Below are positions 1 to 7,285 of a stretch of 28,391 bases of DNA, piece by piece. Numbering within the stretch: position 1 is the stretch's first letter; the number at the start of each line of letters is the position of its first letter. The position numbers and the translations under genes were made by a program. Origin of the DNA: an uncultured Muribaculaceae bacterium (lineage in GTDB: Bacteria > Bacteroidota > Bacteroidia > Bacteroidales > Muribaculaceae); assembly GCA_910584495.1 (NCBI GenBank), contig CAJUAR010000032.1, forward strand, positions 1 to 28,391, given 5' to 3'. The notes below the pieces were generated by a model, which was not told where the DNA came from, did not search any database, and saw nothing but the letters and a program-made list of their open reading frames with translations.

Positions 1-6
1 TGCCGA

Positions 7-141
7 TTAATTCAGACCGATGTCTTATTGAAGGACTTTTTCAGTGCCCTCCATCACTGCCGAGGTTTCTGTGGAGTATGATTGCTGTGTCTGAATTAAC
101 GTTTCAACAGAATGAGACTTAGACTGAATTATTCAGACTAA
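7..141. repeat. Cluster of inverted ATTCAGAC motifs left of the retron
   Basis: An 11-bp perfect inverted repeat pairs TTAATTCAGAC (7-17) with GTCTGAATTAA (89-99). A second, nearly perfect palindrome lies at 119-141: TTAGACTGAAT, one T, then ATTCAGACTAA, with one mismatched pair. The same ATTCAGAC core therefore occurs about four times in alternating orientation within 135 bp. The left copy of the retron-flanking direct repeat sits inside the first inverted repeat. I see no gene in 1-229. The motif could be a recombination or integration end, or a protein-binding cluster; nothing in the sequence decides which. Confidence 0.55.
52..87. repeat. Direct repeat, left copy, flanking the retron cassette
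   Basis: These 36 bp match 1927-1962 at 34 of 36 positions in the same orientation; the differences are T/G at 66/1941 and G/A at 74/1949. The right copy is the terminator-containing 3' flank of the outer-membrane barrel gene. The left copy has lost the T-run context needed for termination. The two copies enclose the whole retron. Confidence 0.85.
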
Positions 142-182
142 GCCAATTACAGTGATTAAAAAATGGTTTTTCGAATCCTAAA

Positions 183-194
183 GAAGAGTTCTTC
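183..194 (-). terminator. Weak terminator-like hairpin after the retron RT
   Basis: About 36 nt beyond the RT stop, the minus strand has GAAGA, a 2-nt loop, TCTTC and then TTT. The stem is only 5 bp and the T-run is short, so this is a tentative transcript end. An A/T-rich stretch with a run of T on the minus strand follows at about 157-164. Confidence 0.3.
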
Positions 195-229
195 AAATAA
201 ATTGCTAATTCTGTAATTACTTGTGGAAT

Positions 230-1615
230 CTACACCAAGGAACGTTTAAATTCAAATTTGGTGATGAGCCAGAAGTTTTTCCCCTCGTGGCGGCATAATG
301 ACACAAAACACTTTTCAAGTTCTTTGGATTGAATAGATTCTCCATAAGATTTTACTTCTATATCGGGACATAGAATTTTTTGCGTCGATTTGCTAATTGA
401 CAGGAACATCTCACTATTGTCAATCATACATTTGCCTATAACCTTTTTGTCTCTAGAAATTTCAAGTGAGATTGTTGTGTGGAAAAGCGATTGAAAATCG
501 TCTAAACGGTAAGTCTGAATGTAGACGTAATTTTTTGTTTTGTTTGTATTGTAATTGACATTAATAAGCTCTTGTAATTTGGCATAACGTGCAGCAAGTT
601 TCTGATAAGCGAGATTATCTGAGCCACGAACCATCCTTAAATAATTAAGTTTTCCACCTATAACATTTTCCATTAAGGGTTCACCTTTCTTGACATATCC
701 TTTTTCATGCTTGTATCTGGAATAGAAAAGTGCGTAAGCTTTTGCATAGCCTTCTTTCTCCCAAACATGAAGAATCCATCGTAAATCACTGATGTATTTT
801 CTTGACACATTCACAATGGCGTTCACAGTTAAACCGGTCACTTCTTGGTGAGCACCAGCTTTCTGAAGACGTGTTTTGTTTTCGTTCAAGTAAAATCCTT
901 GTTCGGAAATAATCCTCTGAATCTCTGAGCGAAACGTGCTTCCTTCTTGATAGACATTATGCATGCTTGAAAATGTTATATCATCAGCGTATCGGCTATA
1001 ATGAAGACCAAATCGTTTTGCAACACCTATCATTCTGCGGTCAAGTTTATCACATATTGCATTTGTTAGCAAAGGAGAAGCTGGAGACCCCTGAGGTAAA
1101 ACGTTTGTCTTAAAAAATATATCATAACTACAACAAAGCCCTGCTAAAATATTAGCAATCTCTTGAGGAAAATTGAAGGGTGCTAATTGTAGACGTTTCC
1201 ATACTCTTGCTTGAGGAATTGAGGAGAAGAAGTCTTTCAAATCTATATTAAATACATAATTATGACCAACATGAACTTTTGCATTATTCAAAACAGATCG
1301 TCCTGAAGTAAATCCCATTGCCGCAGTAGATGGTTCATAAATGGTTGCCAATATAATATTGACACAGGTAAGAATTACATCCAGCTGCCGACAAGGAGCT
1401 TTAATTTCTCGTAATCCACCTTTTTTTTTGTGGATATGGAAAGTCCGGAAACGTTTTGGTGCAATTGAATCAGATGAATAGTACTTGAGCATTTTACTTG
1501 TAATATTGTAACGAACCTTGCCAAACTCATTTTGTTTGATTGCGTTAAGTACGAAGGCTAATTCTCTTGCGGTCTTCATACTCTTGAGCTTGTTTAGTAA
1601 ATCTGATTCTTTCAT
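230..1615 (-). CDS. Retron-type reverse transcriptase with C-terminal extension
   Basis: This is a 461-residue reverse transcriptase that should prime from the 2'-OH of the adjacent ncRNA and make msDNA. Visible motifs are the retron-specific NAKVH (111-115, the NAxxH motif), NIDLKDFF (123-130), QGSPASPLL (175-183), catalytic YADD (209-212) and VTG (259-261, the retron VTG motif). A thumb-like GKLNYLRMVRG segment sits at about 321-331. Typical retron RTs are about 300-350 aa. Here about 110 residues (350-461) follow the thumb, with alternating hydrophobic residues suggesting beta structure and no motif I recognise. I chose ATG 1615: an in-frame TTG at 1705 lies inside the msd palindrome, while 1615 is 15 nt after the a2 repeat. 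The gene is AT-rich compared with its neighbours, suggesting transfer. Retron identity is firm; the subtype and the role of the tail are unknown. Confidence 0.93.
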   Translation of the reverse strand: MKESDLLNKLKSMKTARELAFVLNAIKQNEFGKVRYNITSKMLKYYSSDSIAPKRFRTFHIHKKKGGLREIKAPCRQLDVILTCVNIILATIYEPSTAAMGFTSGRSVLNNAKVHVGHNYVFNIDLKDFFSSIPQARVWKRLQLAPFNFPQEIANILAGLCCSYDIFFKTNVLPQGSPASPLLTNAICDKLDRRMIGVAKRFGLHYSRYADDITFSSMHNVYQEGSTFRSEIQRIISEQGFYLNENKTRLQKAGAHQEVTGLTVNAIVNVSRKYISDLRWILHVWEKEGYAKAYALFYSRYKHEKGYVKKGEPLMENVIGGKLNYLRMVRGSDNLAYQKLAARYAKLQELINVNYNTNKTKNYVYIQTYRLDDFQSLFHTTISLEISRDKKVIGKCMIDNSEMFLSISKSTQKILCPDIEVKSYGESIQSKELEKCFVSLCRHEGKNFWLITKFEFKRSLV

Positions 1616-1627
1616 AATTATGATGCG

Positions 1628-1818
1628 ATTATTGAAATTGATGGGCCAATACTCTTTTCTTTGTCTGTGTTTCTTTTTTGACCCCAATGAGTAAAAATAA
1701 ATCAATCATTGATTGTAACAAAAATATACCGTTGGGTTGTCATTCCTTTTTTGAAGAATGACATCCGACACACGTCGGACGAGAGTCAAAATTTGTTTGG
1801 TCCATCAATTTCAATGGT
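1628..1818 (-). ncRNA. Retron msr-msd ncRNA
   Basis: On the minus strand, ATTGAAATTGATGG (1815-1802, a1) is perfectly complementary to CCATCAATTTCAAT (1644-1631, a2). After one mismatch the pairing resumes with CCAA (1800-1797) and TTGG (1649-1646). Between the arms are two msr-like hairpins: TCCGAC-GTGT-GTCGGA (1779-1764) and GTCATTC/GAATGAC (1762-1756 with 1745-1739, 10-nt loop). A third, msd-like unit has CCCAA (1736-1732) pairing with TTGGG (1687-1683) and encloses the palindrome AATCAAT-C-ATTGATT (plus strand, 1700-1714). The length (~190 nt), the a1/a2 closing stem and the position just before the RT start match retron architecture. The branching G is not certain; G1787, between a1 and the first hairpin, is a candidate. 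The exact ends are estimates. Confidence 0.85.
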
Positions 1819-1838
1819 CGCTTGTCGTTTTAATGTTG

Positions 1839-1846
1839 CAAAGTTA
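1839..1846 (-). promoter_or_regulatory. -7 element for the retron transcript
   Basis: The minus strand reads TAACTTTG here, matching the Bacteroidetes -7 consensus TAnnTTTG. It predicts transcription starting near 1835, about 20 nt before the a1 arm, as expected if ncRNA and RT share one transcript. No clear TTTG -33 element is seen 19-21 bp upstream. Confidence 0.6.
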
Positions 1847-1910
1847 ATAATAATTTGCGAACTCTTAGACGATAAATGAATAAAATTATTGATTGTCCAA
1901 TTTATTTTCG

Positions 1911-1943
1911 CAAAAGAAAACCCCGACATCACTGCCGAGGGTT
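1911..1943 (-). terminator. Rho-independent terminator of the outer-membrane gene
   Basis: On the minus strand AACCC(T)CG (1943-1936) pairs with CGGGGTT (1925-1919) across a ~10-nt loop, then TTTTCTTTT follows. It begins ~23 nt after the ancestral stop codon of the barrel gene. Its loop and 5' arm belong to the 36-bp repeat duplicated left of the retron. Confidence 0.65.
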
Positions 1944-1962
1944 CTGTGAAGTATGATTGCTG
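1927..1962. repeat. Direct repeat, right copy, flanking the retron cassette
   Basis: This is the partner of 52-87 (34/36 identical, same orientation). It lies directly after the ancestral end of the barrel gene and overlaps its terminator, so it is likely the native chromosomal sequence and the left copy the derived one. The repeat unit spans ~1.88 kb. Confidence 0.85.
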
Positions 1963-1965
1963 CTA

Positions 1966-4047
1966 TTAAAGTCGTTTCATTTCTTTTTCGGCGGCTGATG
2001 AACCTTTATATATGCTCTTGCGTGGCTGAAAGTTGTAGATAATATTGAGGGATACTCCTTGGCGGTCGTAGCTTTGGCGTTTGTCAACGAAAACACCGTA
2101 TGTATTCATGGTCTAATCGTTGTTTGCCGTGTTGAATATATCGGTTGCAGACAGTTTGACGGTCAAAGATTTGTTGAGGAATGTTTTTCCGACCGATGCG
2201 TCCATAGTAAACCATGAAGCCCCGAAACGGTTGGTGTGCATATCGCCCTGCGAGCTGCCGCTGACGTTGGCCGTAATAGCCCATCCGCGATGCAGGGAGA
2301 CAGTATTGTCGAAATAATAAGAGAATATAGGCTTGTCATATCGGTGATTGTCAAGCTGTAACCACTGCCTATACATACCGACCGTAACATTCGGTGTCCA
2401 TCGGCGTACAGGCTGATTCCAGACGAGATATAAACTCAATGTCGAAACGTCGATATTCACAGGGTGCATAAGCAACTGGAGATTGTCGGCCGGATATATC
2501 TCCTTGACAAAAGCATATGTGTCGAGAGAACGTGTATAATCTGCCTGGAGCATAAAGCCTTTCCACATACCGAACAGCTGAACATCGTGCATCCTTTCGT
2601 CACGCAGTCCCGGGTTGCCACCCTCTATTTGGTGCAAACCTACATAATTTAGTGAACCTGTGAGTTGTGAATACGGAGGCTTGACTGTCGCCATTTTATA
2701 ACTGAGGCTTATCTGCGATTCCTCGTTAAATGAATAACCGAGCGACACGTCGGGTGTCAATAGATGGTCGCGACGGCTGACATCTTTATCTCGTTTGTCG
2801 TTGACCTTAAAGTTATAATCCACATACTCATATCTTGCACCTGCCGAAAGGGAGAACTTGCCGAACATACGCGACCATGAAGCGAACAATGCGGCAGACG
2901 TCTGCCGTGCATCCGTCAGTGATGATGGAATATATTCGCTGACGGAGCTGTTCAGCATGCGGTAATCAAGAGAAGTATGGGTATAACTGTCTTGTGTTCC
3001 GACAGCAAAATCACCATTCCAAAGTGGAAAATTCAGATATAGCTTCCCGGCCCAAAGGGTTGAAGTCCGCTCGTCAGTTGAGTTTACGGCAGGGGTGACT
3101 GATTCAGGATATGTAGTTGCGACATCATTGTCGGCCCTTGACCGGCGGAAATCGCCATCAAAGTGAAGAAGATATTTTTCGGCAAAAGTGTTCTCATAAT
3201 AGAGAGATGCAAGGTGGCTGTGTGCCCGTATATGTTTGTCGATATTACTGTTGATTGCCGGGTTGTCGTTGAGCCATTCGCTGCCCCTGTTTTTGAAGTC
3301 ACCGCGTTCAGGATTGTAACGATAGTATGCTCCAAACGATTGTGGGCCATTGGTATAGTTGAATCCTGCCTTGACAACGCCCGTTGTTGTCGGGTATGAA
3401 ATATGCTGAGAACTGCCTACTGTCGTTTTCATGCCATCATAAACGAGAGTATTGGTAGTTATTCCTTTTGTGAGTGAATTATTGTGATTTATCGTACCAT
3501 TGGCAAAGAACTCCCAATTCCCGGCTCTATAACTTAAGGCGAGGTAATCCAAAACCGACCATTTGCGGCGGCGTTCAAGTAGAAACTGGTCGGTAAGCGA
3601 CAGCCCTTGCACAAAATTTTGACGTGTTGTGATTTTTAGCACCGCCCCTGTGGTGCTCTCGTAAGCAGCTCCGGGAGCCATAAGTAATTCCACTTTTTTG
3701 AGATTAGAGGAAAGCAGCTGCGACAACTCTTGTTCGTCGCGCATCGGTCGTCCGTCAATGAAAATTTCGATATTGCTTTTGCCGATAACGCTGACTGAAT
3801 TGTCCGTCACCTTTATCATCGGCAACTGTGCAAGAACATCGAGAGCAGTGCCGAGGTTTGCAAGATTTGAGCCGGGAATAGTTGATACGAGGGTAGAGCC
3901 GACTAATTTTGTGGCCGGTTGTTTTGCTGTGACTACGACTTCCTGAAGTTCGCGTGTCAGGCTGTCTGTCGCTTGCTGATTCTGTGCTTGGCCGTTCTCT
4001 ATTATAAGGATTGCGGTCAGGATTAACGTTGAAATTTTAACTTTCAT
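1966..4047 (-). pseudogene. Outer-membrane beta-barrel (TonB-receptor-like) gene with an internal amber stop
   Basis: From ATG 4047 the product has a signal peptide ending near GQAQ, a plug-like segment (EVVVTAK, then FIDGRPM and a VELLMAPGAAYESTTGAVLKI-type stretch) and a long barrel, like the outer_membrane_beta-barrel (OMP_b-brl_3) family. Translation stops at TAG (2113-2115) after 644 residues ending FNTANND. In the same frame the sequence continues for 48 sense codons (TMNTYGVFVDKRQ..., SLNIIYNFQPRK...) to TAA at 1966. That tail is the expected end of the family, including the terminal aromatic beta-strand used for barrel assembly. In family members known to me a tryptophan follows this position, so TGG to TAG is the likely change. 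The start MKVKIST was preferred over an upstream Met because it begins the signal peptide. The regulator gene lies just upstream. Recent inactivation, suppression and a base-call error all remain possible. Confidence 0.85.
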
Positions 4048-4074
4048 GCTCTGCAAATTTTTTTGCAAAGCAAG

Positions 4075-4082
4075 CAAAAATG
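4075..4082 (-). promoter_or_regulatory. Probable -7 element of the outer-membrane gene
   Basis: The minus strand reads CATTTTTG, one base from TAnnTTTG. The predicted start (~4071) leaves a ~24-nt leader before ATG 4047. No TTTG lies at the -33 distance, which fits a promoter needing an activator bound at the repeats just upstream. Confidence 0.4.
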
Positions 4083-4105
4083 ATGCGTCGGGGCTTAAAA
4101 ATTTC

Positions 4106-4132
4106 TCTGACTTTTATCTGACAAATTCTGAC
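4106..4132. promoter_or_regulatory. Triple TCTGAC operator between regulator and outer-membrane gene
   Basis: TCTGAC occurs at 4106-4111, 4117-4122 and 4127-4132 (GTCAGA on the minus strand), with start-to-start spacing of 11 and 10 bp, one helical turn each. PhoB/OmpR-type winged-helix proteins are known to bind direct repeats at this spacing. The adjacent gene encodes a winged-helix protein, and the repeats lie ~35-60 bp upstream of the predicted barrel-gene start site. Confidence 0.6.
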
Positions 4133-4143
4133 AATGCAGTAAA

Positions 4144-4971
4144 TCAGTTAGTTATGCGTAGCTCGTATGAATCGCCCCTGTTGCATACAATCTCCATGTC
4201 AGCTTCGGCAAGTGCGGTTTTGGTGCGTCTGACGAGAGTATAAAGCGATTCCTCTGCGTTGTCTTTGTTGCCCCAAAGGGTCTCGCACAAAGTTCTTTTA
4301 TCAACTTTCATCCCCGGTGCGTCAAGAAGCATCTGGGCTAACTGTCGCTGCATCGGGGTAAGTTTTATGCCGTCAAGCGATGGAGATGTAGGGACGGCAA
4401 TAAGCTCGGTTTCGGGCATATCAGTCTCTCTCCTTTTCCATATAAGCATACTCGCCATTGAAAGAATTGAAAGAGAGAACAGAAGACCTGGCAAGGTCTG
4501 GTCGGAGGCACTGAATATGGAAGCCATGGAGCAGTCGGCAAACCCTTGGACCTGTATTGCAAGCCCGTCGGCAGCATGTTCAGGCACAAGCATAATGGAA
4601 TCCGATGCAATTTTGTTCCCTCGGATTTTAGGCGAAATATTCCCGTTGTCAACCAATGCAAGAGTGAAGTAAGCCTCATCTTTCAGAGAGGTGTTTCTGA
4701 AATTGACATCGGAAGCCTGATATATCAGCGGCTTATGGGTGGTCTCGTACATTTGTCGCATGGCAGCTATGGTGTCGGGTCGCGTCCACAGTTCGCTGTT
4801 TTCATTTGCTAATGCAAACATCGCGTCATTAAGATCATTAGCGATGTTTTGTTTGGCATTTGAATAAGAGACGCAACAAGAAATAACCGAAGCTATCATC
4901 AAAACCAAAGGGACGACAATACCATAACGAAGCATCACCCCGTTATTTGTCGTTGTACTATCCTGCTTCAT
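4144..4971 (-). CDS. Membrane-anchored winged-helix transcriptional regulator
   Basis: This 275-residue one-component regulator has a transmembrane helix at about 15-35, an extracytoplasmic domain (36-160) and a second helix at about 161-178 followed by KRRE, a positive-inside signal. A C-terminal OmpR/PhoB-like winged helix occupies about 202-273 (LTPMQRQLAQMLLDAPG, KVDKRTLCETLWG, ESLYTLVRRTK). No receiver or kinase domain is present, so sensing is probably by the periplasmic domain, as in ToxR-like proteins but with the DNA-binding domain at the C-terminus. It ends 97 bp before the barrel gene; the gap holds three spaced TCTGAC repeats, so the barrel gene is its likely target. The signal sensed is unknown. 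The gene appears intact although both neighbours carry lesions. Confidence 0.8.
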   Translation of the reverse strand: MKQDSTTTNNGVMLRYGIVVPLVLMIASVISCCVSYSNAKQNIANDLNDAMFALANENSELWTRPDTIAAMRQMYETTHKPLIYQASDVNFRNTSLKDEAYFTLALVDNGNISPKIRGNKIASDSIMLVPEHAADGLAIQVQGFADCSMASIFSASDQTLPGLLFSLSILSMASMLIWKRRETDMPETELIAVPTSPSLDGIKLTPMQRQLAQMLLDAPGMKVDKRTLCETLWGNKDNAEESLYTLVRRTKTALAEADMEIVCNRGDSYELRITN

Positions 4972-4997
4972 AGGACTGATTCTATAAATCTGAAATT

Positions 4998-5223
4998 CTA
5001 CTTGGTGCCGAATAAAATACCGTTTTTAACTCGTCGGCGATAAATGAGGAAGTTGTCAAAGCAAATGAACCATGTCAGTAATGTGATGCTGGCCAACTTA
5101 AACCATGCCATAACGGAGCCGGGGTTTTTGAACTACATCAGCCGAGCGTGCTGCCATACACAACAAGCCCACCACAAACAAGGCAAAAGTTATATTTCGT
5201 TTAACGCGATTGCTTATTTTCAT
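4998..5223 (-). pseudogene. Small two-helix membrane protein broken by a frameshift
   Basis: From ATG 5223 the minus strand encodes 41 residues with a hydrophobic helix (NITFALFVVGLLCMAARSADVV) and then stops at 5098. In the +1 frame the sequence continues as NPGSVMAWFKLASITLL, then TWFICFDNFLIYRRRVKNG, ending at TAG 4998-5000, only 26 nt before the regulator start. Removing one A from the A5 run (plus-strand T at 5125-5129, next to a G4 run) joins both halves into a ~74-residue protein with two transmembrane helices. I do not recognise the family. It lies behind its own -7 element and upstream of the regulator on the same strand, so the ancestral order was probably small membrane protein, regulator, barrel. 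Alternatives are a programmed slip, a sequencing error, or two unrelated short frames. Confidence 0.5.
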
Positions 5224-5289
5224 AATACTCAGAAATTAGTGAGAAACATTGCCGGTTCTCATAAGACAAAGGCCTTACCAATTACGATG

Positions 5290-5297
5290 CAAAGTTA
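5290..5297 (-). promoter_or_regulatory. -7 element for the small membrane protein/regulator transcript
   Basis: The minus strand reads TAACTTTG, a full match to TAnnTTTG. Transcription would begin near 5286, ~60 nt before ATG 5223 and ~315 nt before the regulator. No TTTG is seen at the optimal -33 spacing. Confidence 0.5.
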
Positions 5298-5371
5298 AGA
5301 AAAGGTTTCCACAAATGTAAAAATCTGGCCTTGATTTTTGGTTGGGGAGGGGATATGTCGGGATTTATGCG

Positions 5372-5379
5372 TAATTTTG
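5372..5379 (+). promoter_or_regulatory. -7 element of the phosphoesterase gene
   Basis: TAATTTTG matches TAnnTTTG. The predicted start near 5383 leaves a ~37-nt leader before ATG 5420. No -33 TTTG is seen at standard spacing. Confidence 0.5.
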
Positions 5380-5419
5380 CAGGAGATACCATGTTGAACC
5401 TAAATCAGTGAAAGAATAA

Positions 5420-7270
5420 ATGATGCTTCGAACGATAATTAGTGCGGCGGCGGTGGCTGCTGTGTTTGCGGTGAGTGCGCAACGTATTGCGGTGCTCAGC
5501 GATATTCATGTGGGGAAAGGTGCGCCTACCGACAGCGCTCTCCGGGCTGCTGTGGTCGAAATTAATGCCGCGCCTTTCGATGTGGTGGTGGTCGACGGCG
5601 ACCTGGCCACCGAGGGCTCCGATGCCGAGCTCACCTATGTCAAAAGTATTCTTGACCAGATCAAGCACCCCTTGTGCATGCTCCCCGGCAATCACGAAAC
5701 TACCTGGAGCCAGAGTGCTACCAAAACGTTTGTGGACCTGTGGGGCAACGACCGTTTTGTGACCGAAGTGGATTCGCTCATTCTTATAGGCATCAGCAGC
5801 GGCCCATATATGAAAATGGGCAACGGCTGCATCAAGAGCGAGGACCTGCACTGGCTCGATGCAACGCTGGCCGAACGCACTAAAGAAGGCAAACGCGTGC
5901 TGAGCTTCTGCCACTATCCTCTCAACAACGACCTCGACAATTTGTCGGACTATATGGCTATATTGGAAAAATATCCTGTAATCGGACATGTCAACGGCCA
6001 CTACCATTCGTGGCAGGAATACAAGGCAGCCCCTGAGAGCGGCAGCGATTTACCATGTGTGATGGTGCGCTCGTTGAGCATGGGCAAAAAAGGCTCGGCT
6101 ACTTATGGATATTCCGAAATAGAGGTGGATCCTCAGTGGGTGCACATATATAATAAAGAAATAGGCAAGGCTCGTCAGCCTCGTTTTGCATTTGCCAATA
6201 AAAAGATGCACAAAAAAGCTAAGTTCGAGCCAATGCCGGAAGTTGTTGCGCCGCAAGGATATGAGGTGACGCAAGTGTGGGCCGACAGTGCATCGGTGTT
6301 TACTCGTCCGGCTGTGGATGCCGACAATGTATATTTCGGCACATCGACAGGCATGAGCCGTGCCGTCGACAAGAAGAGCGGCCAATTGCGTTGGTGTGTG
6401 CCTGTAGGGGCAAGTGTTTTCAGCCGAGCAACTGTTTTGCCGGGCGGAAAGGTGGCTGTGCCCGTTCACGACGGCATTCTTATTCTTGATGCCGCAACAG
6501 GGCGTCAATTGGGCAAACATAAATCCAAGGAAGGCCCATATGTGGCTGATGGTCTGATGACACCGGATGGAAAGGCATATATACAGGGCGGCTACAAACG
6601 AATGGAGAAACGCCGTCCGTCGGATGGCAAACTCATCTGGAGCTACGATTCCATCAACAACTACTGCCAGGCAGCCGCTGTGGCCGACGGCGACGACCTC
6701 GTCTTCGGAGCCTGGGACACAAAGCTGCGCTGTCTCGACCTCAAGAAAGGCAGGTTGCGCTGGGAATGGACAAACGGAAGCCCGGTAAACCTTTTCAGCC
6801 CGGGCAATGTGGTGCCCGTTGTCACCAACGATAAAGTTATCATTGTGGCCCCCGACCGTTATATGACTGCCATTGACCGTGCCACGGGACGGCAGATTTG
6901 GCGCGATAAAAGCCACCGCTACCGCGAGAGCATGGGCCGCAGCGAAGACGGAACACGTGTGTATGCCAAGACTATGGATGGAGAACTTGTGGCTGTCGAT
7001 GTCACCGGCGATACTTTCAAGGAACTGTGGACCATCGACCTGGGGCTCGGCTATGAACATGCTCCATGTGTGATTGTAGAGAAAGACGGTATTGTCTACA
7101 CCGGCTCTCTGCGAGGAAAGGTGACTATGACACGTGCAGCCGATCACAAACTTGTGGCATCGCTGCAGCTGGGCAAGACAGAAGTCAACGGCATTGACAT
7201 CGACCCCTCGACAGGCGATATCTATGTAAGCCTTATCGAAGGCAAAATCTACCGCATAGCGAAAAAATAA
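5420..7270 (+). CDS. Exported metallophosphoesterase fused to a PQQ-like beta-propeller
   Basis: This 616-residue protein has a signal peptide (hydrophobic 4-20, ending VSAQ) and a calcineurin-like phosphoesterase domain. Its metal-ligand motifs are SDIH (27-30), DGD (59-61), GNHE (90-93), FCHYP and the GHVNGHYHS block. From about residue 275 the sequence changes to repeated blades of PQQ/pyrrolo-quinoline type, with recurring forms such as AVDKKSGQLRW, ILDAATGRQLG, CLDLKKGRLRWEW and AIDRATGRQIW, ending in VSLIEGKIYRI. The enzyme half should hydrolyse a phosphomonoester or diester outside the cytoplasm; the propeller may bind a ligand or partner. No substrate can be read from the sequence. 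It is a single-gene unit with its own promoter and a strong terminator. Start 5420 or 5423 (adjacent ATGs) cannot be separated. Confidence 0.88.
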   Translation: MMLRTIISAAAVAAVFAVSAQRIAVLSDIHVGKGAPTDSALRAAVVEINAAPFDVVVVDGDLATEGSDAELTYVKSILDQIKHPLCMLPGNHETTWSQSATKTFVDLWGNDRFVTEVDSLILIGISSGPYMKMGNGCIKSEDLHWLDATLAERTKEGKRVLSFCHYPLNNDLDNLSDYMAILEKYPVIGHVNGHYHSWQEYKAAPESGSDLPCVMVRSLSMGKKGSATYGYSEIEVDPQWVHIYNKEIGKARQPRFAFANKKMHKKAKFEPMPEVVAPQGYEVTQVWADSASVFTRPAVDADNVYFGTSTGMSRAVDKKSGQLRWCVPVGASVFSRATVLPGGKVAVPVHDGILILDAATGRQLGKHKSKEGPYVADGLMTPDGKAYIQGGYKRMEKRRPSDGKLIWSYDSINNYCQAAAVADGDDLVFGAWDTKLRCLDLKKGRLRWEWTNGSPVNLFSPGNVVPVVTNDKVIIVAPDRYMTAIDRATGRQIWRDKSHRYRESMGRSEDGTRVYAKTMDGELVAVDVTGDTFKELWTIDLGLGYEHAPCVIVEKDGIVYTGSLRGKVTMTRAADHKLVASLQLGKTEVNGIDIDPSTGDIYVSLIEGKIYRIAKK

Positions 7271-7285
7271 ATTTTCGAAATAAAC

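Noticed and set aside
230..1615. Group II intron or DGR reverse transcriptase
   Set aside because: The NAxxH and VTG retron motifs and the adjacent msr-msd RNA argue against these; no intron maturase domain or template/variable repeat pair is seen.
1616..1705. Upstream TTG start extending the retron RT by 30 residues
   Set aside because: It lies inside the msd palindrome and before the a2 arm; the ATG at 1615 directly after the ncRNA is the natural start.
52..1962. The 36-bp repeats as CRISPR repeats
   Set aside because: Only two copies exist, ~1.9 kb apart, with no spacer-length periodicity and no cas genes.
5044..5298. 84-codon plus-strand frame upstream of the phosphoesterase
   Set aside because: It shows no family features and runs opposite the more convincing small membrane protein on the minus strand; it also crosses the minus-strand -7 element.
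6050..7147. 365-codon minus-strand frame opposite the phosphoesterase gene
   Set aside because: It is antisense to a protein with clear domains and motifs, has a His/Cys-rich composition typical of a shadow frame, and matches no family I recognise.
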